Below, in pieces: positions 17,446 through 25,702 of a stretch of 64,000 bases of DNA. The notes under the pieces were generated by a model. It did not search any database. It saw only the letters and a program-made list of their open reading frames with translations, and was not told where the DNA came from. This DNA is from Celerinatantimonas sp046054165 (GTDB lineage: Bacteria; Pseudomonadota; Gammaproteobacteria; Enterobacterales; Celerinatantimonadaceae): the NCBI RefSeq assembly GCF_046054165.1, contig NZ_JBFNXK010000001.1:248001-312000 (forward strand), read 5' to 3'. Position numbers and translations under genes: made by a program. The first letter of the stretch is position 1. Each line of letters begins with the position of its first letter.

Positions 17446-18351
17446 TCATTCAAAAGCTGATGAGAAATGCCGATCCATCACTACTGCATTATGCCCATGT
17501 AAGCTTTCCTGATGTTCAATTTTAAACTGATACCCAACCACGGCATCATGCTGTTCCAAACAACGTTTTACCTTACGAGCTGCATCTTCACAAAACATCA
17601 GATGCTCAGCGTTTAAGCGAGCAAACGCTTGCTCATCCACCCGTTTAACGGCTGTTTGTACCGGCGTCTCAATTGCAGCTTCTAGCATGTCAATCAACTG
17701 CGGAAAATCAGGAAAAGTTTCCGGTTTGAATGTTAACGAAACATAAGCATAAGAACGCTGACTATGCGGTGTAGCCACTGTTCCCTGCTCAGAAACCAGC
17801 CATTCCAGTAACTGAGGCTTCTCAATCACAGTCCCTGAAAATTGCTGTTCAATAGCCTCTTTATACAATTCTCTAGAAAGCGATGCAGAACAAGGACAGG
17901 TACTTGAATAAGCAATGGTCAGATCAACTTGCAACTGATAATGCATATGCTTTTTTTCGATCGTCAATTCGACAGGATAAACAGCAAAACCCTGTTCACC
18001 GGAAATCAGCGCGGACCGTTTTAAAATAAGATCAAATGCCAGCACTAAACGAGCCGATTGACTGATTCCCTGTTGGGATTCAATTAATTCATCCAAGATC
18101 AACTGCAAACGATTCAGGCTAATCGACTGATTAGCTAACCGTTCCATCAACTTTAAATATAAACGGGACATATGGATCCCCTTCGCATTCGCCTTATCTA
18201 AGCTGACAAAAACACTGACCTGTCCATTAACACTAGCGAATATTCCCTGTTGTGAAGCTACTAAAAAAGGAACAGCTATTTTTTCCATCCCGACCCACTG
18301 CAGGCAAGATGGCTGCTGTGCACATTGATTACTCGTTACATCTGGTAGCAT
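17446..18351 (-). CDS. folE2: GTP cyclohydrolase FolE2 (type IB)
   Basis: 301 residues of the FolE2 (COG1469) type, not the 220-residue FolE fold. Marks are the start LPDVTSNQ, the middle STCPCSASLSRELYKEA with its conserved cysteines, TPHSQRSYAYV, and the C-terminal NAEHLMFCEDAARKVKRCLE and ESLHGHNAVV. FolE2 converts GTP to dihydroneopterin triphosphate for folate (and queuosine) synthesis. Unlike the zinc enzyme FolE, it can work with other metals, so many bacteria express it during zinc starvation. A Zur-like palindrome lies about 85 bases upstream. Confidence 0.93.
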   Translation of the reverse strand: MLPDVTSNQCAQQPSCLQWVGMEKIAVPFLVASQQGIFASVNGQVSVFVSLDKANAKGIHMSRLYLKLMERLANQSISLNRLQLILDELIESQQGISQSARLVLAFDLILKRSALISGEQGFAVYPVELTIEKKHMHYQLQVDLTIAYSSTCPCSASLSRELYKEAIEQQFSGTVIEKPQLLEWLVSEQGTVATPHSQRSYAYVSLTFKPETFPDFPQLIDMLEAAIETPVQTAVKRVDEQAFARLNAEHLMFCEDAARKVKRCLEQHDAVVGYQFKIEHQESLHGHNAVVMDRHFSSAFE

Positions 18352-18434
18352 TTTTTATTGACCTTTACTTACCTATTACACGATTCGATAACCGATGACT
18401 TATATCAATTGAATACATAAAATGAATTCACAAA

Positions 18435-18451
18435 GTGTTACTTTATAACAC
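18435..18451. promoter_or_regulatory. Zur-like operator upstream of folE2
   Basis: GTGTTACTTTATAACAC has palindromic ends GTGTTA and TAACAC. Its core GTTACTTTATAAC matches 10 of the 12 defined positions of the enterobacterial Zur core GTTATAnTATAAC. Zur control of folE2 is established in several bacteria. The site is upstream of folE2 and downstream of the LysR gene, so folE2 is the likely target. Confidence 0.7.
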
Positions 18452-18515
18452 ATATGATTAATGAAGATAACACCAACTTGAATAGGGGCTTAACCCTTAC
18501 CAAAACTCAATAACA

Positions 18516-18539
18516 AGCATGGTAATCCCACGCCATGCT
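18516..18539 (-). terminator. Possible terminator at the end of the LysR gene
   Basis: Minus strand: AGCATGG and CCATGCT arms (18533-18539 and 18516-18522) enclose 10 bases and are followed by TTGTTATT. The stem overlaps the stop codon region of the LysR gene. Confidence 0.45.
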
Positions 18540-19425
18540 AGTTATTCCCAAACCATAACTGACTTTTTAACTGTTCAATAAACCATTGATGAGCACGACC
18601 TGTTTCACCTTTACGACAAGCCATATAAATGGTTTGCATTGGCCTTGGCAGCTCAACGGCTTTAATAACCAACGAGCCCTGCACCAACTGTTGTCGAATT
18701 AAATGTTTAGGTAAAAACCCAACGCCAGTCCCTTGTTGTTGTAAGCGAATTTTATCGGACATAGACGACAACCGGATCTGCTGGCGGCTGGCAAAAATTC
18801 CGCTGGAACGCTGCAATAAAGCTTGCGAACTATCCGCGACAATTACGGAAGGATACTGCAATAAAGCATCTACGGGGATTGGCATATCATATTGCGCTAA
18901 AGGGTGATCACAGGCAACGGCAAATACAAATTCAACGTTTCCCAACTCATAAACATCATACTGTCCCCGGGGCAGTTCACCTGAAACACCTATAGCGATA
19001 TCCGCGCGATGTGAGTACAGTGCATCCCATCCTCCACCCAGCGCTTCTTTAGAGATATTAATCGTGACCTGCTTACCTAAGCGGGTAAATTCATGAATCA
19101 CCTGTAATAATGGCTCTTCGGGTAAAATAGTATCCAATGCCAAGGAAATTTGAGTTTCCCACCCAGTTTCCAATTGCTTTACCGCATCCTGCAAGCGTTC
19201 GGTAGCCGCTAAGATTTCTCGCCCCTGAGTTAAAACTAATCGCCCAACAGCATTCAACTCTGCGCGGGTCCCCCGGCGTTCAAACAAACTGCACCCTAAC
19301 TCCTGTTCCAGTTTCTGAATGGTATAAGTCAGTGCAGAAGGAACACGATAGAGAGACTCGGCAGCTGAAGCAAAACTTCCTTTTTTATCAATAGCATCTA
19401 ATACTTTTAACGCATCGATATTCAT
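18538..19425 (-). CDS. LysR family regulator, YhaJ-like
   Basis: 295 residues. The winged helix lies at the N terminus (KKGSFASAAESLYRVPSALTYTIQKLEQELG), followed by a periplasmic-binding-type effector domain. It is divergent from a DoxX gene and a YhaK pirin gene, the same grouping as E. coli yhaJ with yqjF and yhaK. In E. coli YhaJ activates these genes in response to quinone-like products of nitroaromatic compounds. The shared 161-base spacer (19426-19586) is the expected operator region. Confidence 0.9.
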   Translation of the reverse strand: MNIDALKVLDAIDKKGSFASAAESLYRVPSALTYTIQKLEQELGCSLFERRGTRAELNAVGRLVLTQGREILAATERLQDAVKQLETGWETQISLALDTILPEEPLLQVIHEFTRLGKQVTINISKEALGGGWDALYSHRADIAIGVSGELPRGQYDVYELGNVEFVFAVACDHPLAQYDMPIPVDALLQYPSVIVADSSQALLQRSSGIFASRQQIRLSSMSDKIRLQQQGTGVGFLPKHLIRQQLVQGSLVIKAVELPRPMQTIYMACRKGETGRAHQWFIEQLKSQLWFGNN

Positions 19426-19586
19426 GGTGTTAAGTCCAGTTCAATATTATTCAAATTATTTGAATATTAAACTCAAATTATTCCGATTTTCAAGCTTAAC
19501 CAGTCTCAGATAAACTTCATTTCAACAGCTAAACAACGAGATTAAACGTTGTTAACCCTATTCAAATTTATTTAAGGAAAGATAAA

Positions 19587-20027
19587 ATGAAATCACTTAT
19601 TGCAAAAATCATCAACAGCAATGCTAGTTTTGCCCCTCTAATGCTACGCGTTCCAGTCGGACTCACACTCATGGCGCATGGGAGTCAAAAGCTATTTGGA
19701 ATGTTCGGTGGGTACGGTTTAGCCGGCACAGCACATTGGATGGCATCTATCGGCCTAACTCCAGGCTACCTAATGGCTCTGTTGTCAGGTTCAGCCGAAT
19801 TCTTCGGTGGACTATTTATTTTGCTGGGCCTACTCATTCGACCATCAGCGGCTGTCGTTGCCTTTACCATGATAGTGGCAATCTTCTCAGTCCACATTCA
19901 TAACGGCTTATTCATGGCCAACAATGGTTACGAATATGCTCTGTCACTCTTGGCGGTGACTGTTTCTCTGCTAGTTTCAGGTGCAGGGAAAGTATCACTG
20001 GATCGTTTAATTAGTTCTAAATTATAA
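19587..20027 (+). CDS. DoxX family membrane protein (YqjF-like)
   Basis: 146 residues with four membrane segments and the DoxX pattern: MLRVPVGLTLMAHGSQKLFGMFGGYG near the start and LSGSAEFFGGLFILLGLLIRP in the middle. In E. coli the related YqjF belongs to the YhaJ-controlled response to aromatic or quinone compounds; its biochemical action is not settled. TAAGGAAAG precedes the ATG. It is followed 9 bases later by the pirin gene. Confidence 0.9.
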   Translation: MKSLIAKIINSNASFAPLMLRVPVGLTLMAHGSQKLFGMFGGYGLAGTAHWMASIGLTPGYLMALLSGSAEFFGGLFILLGLLIRPSAAVVAFTMIVAIFSVHIHNGLFMANNGYEYALSLLAVTVSLLVSGAGKVSLDRLISSKL

Positions 20028-20036
20028 GGAGGTGTC

Positions 20037-20729
20037 ATGCTTATCATCAGACATGCAGACGCTCGTGGCCAAGCCGATTTAGGCTGGCTACGGAGCCAAC
20101 ACAGTTTTTCATTTGCGCAGTATTATGACCCTCGCCATATGGGGGTCTCAGCTCTTCGAGTCATTAATGAAGATCATGTCAAACCCGGCTGTGGGTTTGA
20201 AACCCACAGCCACCAGAATATGGAAATTATCAGCTATGTGCTGGCAGGAACATTGGCTCATCAAGATAGCTATGGACACAAACGCACGCTTTCCGCTGGC
20301 GAATTTCAATTAATGTCCGCTGGGAGTGGTATTTATCACAGTGAATTTAATCCGTCACCGAATCAGCCTCTGGATTTTTTACAAATCTGGGTTAAACCCG
20401 CGGTTCAAGGAGGAAAAGCCAGCTATCAACAACGGTTTTTTGAATCGACCAATGGTCTAACCGCCATTGTGACTCCTGACGGACGAGAATCAACCTTGAC
20501 GATTAAACAGGATACATCACTCTACCGCTTACAACTAACCCAAGGCCAAAACTACACACTACCTATTCATGCGGGACGAATACTCTATATGCATATCGTT
20601 CAGGGGAACTTACAAATCGCCGATCAATTGATTCAGGACGGGGATGGTATCACCATAAAGGATGAATCTTCCGTGCCATGCTTGGCTCAATCCAATATGG
20701 AAGCACTGTTATTTGATTTGCCAGCATAA
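20037..20729 (+). CDS. yhaK: Pirin family bicupin protein, YhaK-like
   Basis: 230 residues, the short bacterial pirin form. The N-terminal cupin is clear: FETHSHQNMEIISYVLAG, LMSAGSGIYHSEFNPSP and FLQIWVKP. In the metal site H.H...E plus His the residues are present. E. coli YhaK is a bicupin sensitive to reactive oxygen and nitrogen, and related pirins act on quercetin. AAGGAGG lies just before the ATG. It is cotranscribed with the DoxX gene. Confidence 0.92.
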   Translation: MLIIRHADARGQADLGWLRSQHSFSFAQYYDPRHMGVSALRVINEDHVKPGCGFETHSHQNMEIISYVLAGTLAHQDSYGHKRTLSAGEFQLMSAGSGIYHSEFNPSPNQPLDFLQIWVKPAVQGGKASYQQRFFESTNGLTAIVTPDGRESTLTIKQDTSLYRLQLTQGQNYTLPIHAGRILYMHIVQGNLQIADQLIQDGDGITIKDESSVPCLAQSNMEALLFDLPA

Positions 20730-21112
20730 ACAAAATCAATTGACTCTATAGTCATGTTCTATGTGCAATTATAAATAGAGTCCACCCACTGGATATTTCA
20801 TGAGATAAAAGGAGTGAATGAACCCCATAAATCTGGCTAGGTTTAATCGACAGCTTAACAGGGCTTATGATAAAACTCTTGAATATTCAGACATCATATT
20901 CAGATCATTTCATAAAGAAGCATACTTATGGAAGAGTATGTCTGCTCAGCATTGACGTAATCAAAGTAGCAGCCAGATAATCTTTAATATGAATCGCAAA
21001 TGAATAAATGCGCTTAGCCCGAGCCATATAAAATAAATGGCCCACGACAGACCATTTATTCAGACTATTGAGAGGATTGGATAACAGCTTTAACGATCCA
21101 TTGGGCTTTCAA
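20730..21112. other. Intergenic region with a possible 45-codon ORF
   Basis: About 380 bases. A 45-codon plus-strand ORF at 20818-20955 starts MNPINLARFNRQLNRAYDKT and has AAAAGGAG just before its ATG, though only 3 bases away. No family is recognised and it may be chance. Near the HAD gene, AATAAATGG (21032-21040) and CCATTTATT (21052-21060) form a 9-bp stem that could end the minus-strand HAD transcript. Confidence 0.3.
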
Positions 21113-21928
21113 TCACACCCATTCTGATGTTTTTGTTTGGATCAGTTGCTCAAGTATTTGAATCACGCCGTATTCATCATTAGATTTAGTCATAAATTTA
21201 GCGTATTGCCGCATATCTGGATGTGCATTCGCCATGGTATAGCTATATTTCACCGCTTGTAGCATCTCAATATCATTATACGTATCACCAAATGCCATCA
21301 TCTGTTCGGTAGATATTTGTAATGCTTTGCCCATAAAATGCATGGCCGTTCCTTTATTTACCCCGGGATTCATCATATCGATCCACATGGTATCACCCAG
21401 AGTAATTGAATAATCATGATTGAAACGTGGCATAAAATCATTTTCATAACTGGCTTGTGCATCTGCATTCGGGAAATAAACCGTAAATTTATTCGCTATT
21501 GCGTCAACTGCACTAAGTTTTTCAACAACTTGAATTTTAGCGTAAAAGCGTTTCAAAAACTCCATATGAGGCAACCCAGATTGCGAAACATAAGCGGTAT
21601 CCAAACCGCAAATCACCGCCACACCGCTAGTATGCTGCTCAACATACCGAACTAATTGCTGATAGCGACTGGCCTCAATAATACTTTTGAATAGGAAATC
21701 GTCTTGGTGAGCAATCGCTGCACCATTGTCACTAATAAAAATCAGATCATCCGCCAACCGAGGAAATAAAGCTCGCAAAGTATATAAAGGTCGACCACTC
21801 GCAATTGCTACCGATACGCCTAACTGCTTTAGCTGTTTGACACACGACTCAAACATCGGAGGAATCTCGCCCATCTCAGTAAGCAATGTATGGTCCATAT
21901 CTGTCGCAACTAACTGTGTTTCTCGCAT
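21113..21928 (-). CDS. Cof-type HAD-IIB family phosphatase
   Basis: 271 residues. All four HAD motifs are visible: ATDMDHTLL (nucleophile and acid Asp), IASGRP, the conserved Lys in the NKGTAMHFM region, and FGDTYNDIEML. The cap is of type C2B. Members such as YidA, YbiV and Cof dephosphorylate sugar phosphates or phosphorylated cofactors; the substrate here is not deducible. GTGAGA precedes the ATG. Confidence 0.9.
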   Translation of the reverse strand: MRETQLVATDMDHTLLTEMGEIPPMFESCVKQLKQLGVSVAIASGRPLYTLRALFPRLADDLIFISDNGAAIAHQDDFLFKSIIEASRYQQLVRYVEQHTSGVAVICGLDTAYVSQSGLPHMEFLKRFYAKIQVVEKLSAVDAIANKFTVYFPNADAQASYENDFMPRFNHDYSITLGDTMWIDMMNPGVNKGTAMHFMGKALQISTEQMMAFGDTYNDIEMLQAVKYSYTMANAHPDMRQYAKFMTKSNDEYGVIQILEQLIQTKTSEWV

Positions 21929-22129
21929 ATCTCACTCTCTCACTGGTTCAGGGAACATGCTGTAACCGATTACAAAGCGCTATTATATCAAGAAATAGCC
22001 CATGCGAGGTGCTTTAAACACGAAAGGTCCATCATCAGAGATTGGTTACTGTTTCAATAAGCGTTGGATCCTTTATGTTTATTCAAAGGTACCTTTCATC
22101 ACTGTAGCTTATTGCGTCCAGCGAATCAT

Positions 22130-22447
22130 TTATTCCCCAAAAAAGGCCATTAAACTGAAAAAAATAACTGTGCCTAATACCACCGTGATTAAAACATTTC
22201 TTGTTTTCCAAGCCACTAATGCTGCGATAACTGCTGCAATCAAATATGGATTGCTAATGCTTATATCCAATTTATCGTCATGTAACAACACAATGGGAGC
22301 CCAGATAGCGGTCAAGACCGCCGGGCTGGAATAGCTCAGTATTTTCTGTGCCTCAGCGTTGAGTTTCAATGGTAATTTAGGGGCTAAAAACAGATAACGA
22401 CTCACAAAAACGATCACCGACATCAGACAAATAGTGAACCAAATCAT
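22130..22447 (-). CDS. azlD: AzlD family branched-chain amino acid transport subunit
   Basis: 105 residues with three or four membrane segments and the family pattern SRYLFLAPKLPLKLNAEAQKILSYSSPAVLTAI. It overlaps azlC (ATGA), so it is the small partner of the AzlCD (YgaZH) exporter for branched-chain amino acids. The AraC regulator upstream on the same strand probably controls both. Confidence 0.9.
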   Translation of the reverse strand: MIWFTICLMSVIVFVSRYLFLAPKLPLKLNAEAQKILSYSSPAVLTAIWAPIVLLHDDKLDISISNPYLIAAVIAALVAWKTRNVLITVVLGTVIFFSLMAFFGE

Positions 22448-23199
22448 GCTTTTTCTCCAACTTTATCTGTTTTTCTATTGAATAGTTTCTCCCAGCCATA
22501 GCCCACAAACATCGCCACCAAACTCGCGATCATCAACCCTCCGTCAATATGAAATGCCTGCAATACCACGGATAAAACCAACGCCACTAAAACAGACATC
22601 AAAATAGCTTTGTTTTTTATCGTTGGAACAACAATCGCAATAAATGTGGCCGCAATTGCAAAATCGAGCCCCAGAGAATCTAGGTTCGGAATAAATTTCC
22701 CCGCAACAATCCCCACAAAAGTAGCTAGATTCCAACAGAGATAGAACGAAAGCCCTGCCCCAAGCGCATACCAACGATTAAATGTTTTAACTGATTGATG
22801 ACCTAATATAGCAAATAGTTCATCCGTCAGTAAAAAGCCAAGGCTCACCCGCCATCCCAATGATAATGGGCTGATTTTATGGCGCATCGCAAGCCCGTAT
22901 AAAAAATGTCTGGACGCAATAAAAAGCGTCGTCAATAAAATAGTGACTAATCCACTCCCCGCATGTATTAATCCGGTCGCAATCAACTGGGCTGACCCGG
23001 CAAAAACAATCGCTGAGAGCGCCTGACTCTGAAATAGATCAAGGCCGATTCCTACAGCAAAAGAACCGGCTAGCAATCCCCACGGAATAACAGCAATACT
23101 CAGAGGTGTAACAGCTAAAGCTCCTTGTAGAAACAACTTAAATTTATTTTTGTTTAAATAGCGCTGATTAAAATCATTTGATAAAGCCGTTGATTGCAT
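22444..23199 (-). CDS. azlC: AzlC family branched-chain amino acid exporter
   Basis: 251 residues with six or seven membrane segments. Hallmarks are PLSIAVIPWGLLAGSFAVGIG, AIVFAGSAQLIATGLI and ASRHFLYGLAMR. In E. coli YgaZ with YgaH exports valine. The gene is 78 bases after the AraC regulator and is coupled to azlD. Confidence 0.92.
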   Translation of the reverse strand: MQSTALSNDFNQRYLNKNKFKLFLQGALAVTPLSIAVIPWGLLAGSFAVGIGLDLFQSQALSAIVFAGSAQLIATGLIHAGSGLVTILLTTLFIASRHFLYGLAMRHKISPLSLGWRVSLGFLLTDELFAILGHQSVKTFNRWYALGAGLSFYLCWNLATFVGIVAGKFIPNLDSLGLDFAIAATFIAIVVPTIKNKAILMSVLVALVLSVVLQAFHIDGGLMIASLVAMFVGYGWEKLFNRKTDKVGEKA

Positions 23200-23277
23200 T
23201 ACTCATTACTCGATTTTATAGAATTAGACTCAACTTACAGTAAGAGGAAGGGAACAAGTATACTTGTACAAAACTGC

Positions 23278-24156
23278 TCAATTAACCTGTTTAAAATACT
23301 GGCCGGGAGTCACTCCCATTGCTTTTTTAAAGTGACGATGAAAGTGACTCTGATCATGAAAACCCGCTTCTTGGGCCACATCTGATATTTTATGTCCTTG
23401 CTTGAGCAATTTTTTAGCGAGCCGTAATCGGGCCTGGATCTGATACGCATGAGGAGGAAACCCATATGCTGACTGAAAAGCGCGAACTAAATGAAACGGG
23501 CTAATAGATGCCAAGTTAGCCAATTCTTGTAAAGAAACGTTTGCACTTGGAAAATCATCGATAAATTCTTTCACCAGTTTTAACTGTTGCTGAGCTTTAG
23601 GAACCGTTGTCGAAGTAACCGATAACTTACCGTGCCGGCACAGTAATCGAGTCAAAACACTATACAAAAGCGTTTCTCTGAGTAAGCGATTATCCGATTG
23701 TTTCAGTATGTTAAAAACCAAACGAAACTGATCGGCCAACTCAGGATCATAAACAACCGGTGATGGAAAATACGGTAATCCCGGATCCCTGCCTAAACGA
23801 CCATGGCCCAGTTCTTCAGTAATTAAAGCTAGTTGCTGAGGTAAAGGATACATGGCTTGGTAAGACCAACCTCCCTCAGATGCCGAATGTCCAGTATGAA
23901 CTTCATCCGCATTGACTAAAATGATGCTCCCTTGGGGCGCAATATAATTACCGTCCGTACGAAAAAATTCTTGAGCGCCCTGCTCAATCACCCCCACGGT
24001 ATATCCTTCATGACTATGCCGAGAAAAGTTCTGATAATGGTATTGGGCATTAAGCACCTCAATCCCCCCCAATTCCTGAGCGATACTATAGGTGGCCTGC
24101 TCTTTTGGACATGCTACTTTTTTATCTCGCATTTTTGTTGTGTTCTGGTTTTCCAT
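23278..24156 (-). CDS. AraC family regulator with cupin sensor domain
   Basis: 292 residues. An N-terminal cupin-like ligand domain (YHYQNFSRHSHEGYTVGVIE) is followed by two helix-turn-helix units at the C terminus (LQELANLASISPFHLVRAFQ and ISDVAQEAGFHDQSHFHRHF). It reads into azlCD on the same strand, a frequent pairing, so control of amino acid export is likely. The inducer is unknown. Confidence 0.9.
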   Translation of the reverse strand: MENQNTTKMRDKKVACPKEQATYSIAQELGGIEVLNAQYHYQNFSRHSHEGYTVGVIEQGAQEFFRTDGNYIAPQGSIILVNADEVHTGHSASEGGWSYQAMYPLPQQLALITEELGHGRLGRDPGLPYFPSPVVYDPELADQFRLVFNILKQSDNRLLRETLLYSVLTRLLCRHGKLSVTSTTVPKAQQQLKLVKEFIDDFPSANVSLQELANLASISPFHLVRAFQSAYGFPPHAYQIQARLRLAKKLLKQGHKISDVAQEAGFHDQSHFHRHFKKAMGVTPGQYFKQVN

Positions 24157-24467
24157 CTGTCATCTACCATTTCTCATTTGCAAGATTACACTCCGATTAT
24201 AACGATACATAATTCGAAATGTTTGTACAAAATTGCGATCTTCTGCATCTAGACAACAGCGAATAGCCTCATCAGGATCCAGAATATAAAGTCATAAACA
24301 GGAACTTTTGAGCTTTTTAATTCGTTGCACAAGGACTAGCAGATTTCTCTTGATGAGAATGCTAAATGAACAAGAAATGATGTCAGTATGATAGTACTGG
24401 CATCATTTCAAATGGGGAGACTTATCGATCGTGATACTGCGGACGATTCTTCTGAATCGTTAAGTGA
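24157..24467. other. Intergenic region upstream of the AraC gene
   Basis: About 310 bases between the AraC regulator start and the SDR stop. Apart from the hairpin at 24374-24409 I see nothing coding. The AraC promoter should lie at about 24160-24300. Confidence 0.4.
24374..24409 (-). terminator. Terminator downstream of the SDR gene
   Basis: The 15-base arms GAAATGATGTCAGTA (24374-24388) and TACTGGCATCATTTC (24395-24409) pair with a single mismatch around a 6-base loop. On the minus strand TTGTTCATTT follows. It is 59 bases past the SDR stop. Confidence 0.7.
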
Positions 24468-25220
24468 TTACGCAATATAACCGTCAACACCTTTAAAAGA
24501 GGAGTAACCATCATCCACCATCACTGTTGACCCATTAATAGCACTTGCTTCAGGCAACGATAATAAATAAATTGCATCCGCAATTTCTTTCGGTTCAATA
24601 ATCCGCCCTTTCATATGGAGTTTACTGCCGATTTCTTCTATGGGTTTGTCAATCATTGCGGTCTTAACCCAGCCCGGGGCAACGGACAATACCCGAACTC
24701 CATAAGGTGACAATTCCCGCGCCATCGCCTGAGTCACCATACGAACACCACCTTTACTAGCGTGATAACCGATACTTTCGGTATTTGCTATCGCACCACA
24801 AATCGAGCCTACATTGATGATAACGCCCGACCGATTATTCACCATAATCTTACCGACTTCTTGGCACAGCTGAATAGTCCCCATCAGATTAATCTGGATC
24901 GTATTCAAAATATCCGCTAAATCCGCTTCAATAAAAGGAACCCTCTGCCCCACAACCCCAGCAACATTCGCTAAAACATCAATCGATCCAAATTTTTCAA
25001 CGGTTTGCTTGACAGCCAATCGACACTGTTCAGCATCGGCAATATTGCATTCAAAGAAAGCAACATCCCCTAATACAGAAAGTTCTGATATGGCCTGTTC
25101 AATCACTTCCTTAGTATCAATGCTAGCAATAGCGACTTGATAACCTTGATTTAAATATTTCTTAGCTGTTTCAAAACCAATTCCGCGGGTTCCACCGGTA
25201 ACCATAACGACTTTGTTCAT
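24468..25220 (-). CDS. SDR family NAD(P)-dependent oxidoreductase
   Basis: 250 residues of the classical short-chain dehydrogenase type. The dinucleotide motif is TGGTRGIGFE, followed by NVAGVVG, the catalytic Ser in NVGSICG and the YxxxK in GYHASKGG. The closing APGWVKTAM and INGSTVMVDDGYSSF are typical. It is divergent from the FadH-like reductase across a 480-base spacer, so the two may act in one pathway. The substrate is not deducible. AAAGGA precedes the ATG. Confidence 0.9.
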   Translation of the reverse strand: MNKVVMVTGGTRGIGFETAKKYLNQGYQVAIASIDTKEVIEQAISELSVLGDVAFFECNIADAEQCRLAVKQTVEKFGSIDVLANVAGVVGQRVPFIEADLADILNTIQINLMGTIQLCQEVGKIMVNNRSGVIINVGSICGAIANTESIGYHASKGGVRMVTQAMARELSPYGVRVLSVAPGWVKTAMIDKPIEEIGSKLHMKGRIIEPKEIADAIYLLSLPEASAINGSTVMVDDGYSSFKGVDGYIA

Positions 25221-25702
25221 ACCTAGTCCTTTTATATTTTAATTTATTAATTCTAATAAGAAATTATGACTAGAAGTGACTATGAGCAAAGAAAAATCGT
25301 AAATAAATATGTTTTATTTCCATACAGACTGGAATTATTTTCCAGAATATAGAATAAATTAACCCCGCTATAAAATAAGATCCCATCTAAACTTCATTCA
25401 ACTATTTCTAATAGATTACCTTTAGGAAAATCAGATCGGAATTCCATGCCACAATAAAGATTAAAAGTACCATTTTGTTAATTAAATATTCACCCATAAA
25501 TTATTTAACACATTGATTTATAATGATTTCACTGAAATAACTCATTAAAGGTTAAATATTAAAAACAAATAAGTAACGATATAATTATATTCATATCATT
25601 TTTTTAATATAGCTAATTATAGCGATGAAATATAAAATAATTTCATGTTTAATTATTAAACAATCATACATTTCATTATTAATCCTGATATAAGAATCAT
25701 AT
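25221..25702. other. AT-rich divergent promoter region
   Basis: About 480 very AT-rich bases between the SDR and reductase starts. No gene or RNA is recognised. Both promoters and operators for the divergent genes should lie here. The composition differs visibly from the flanking coding DNA. Confidence 0.4.
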
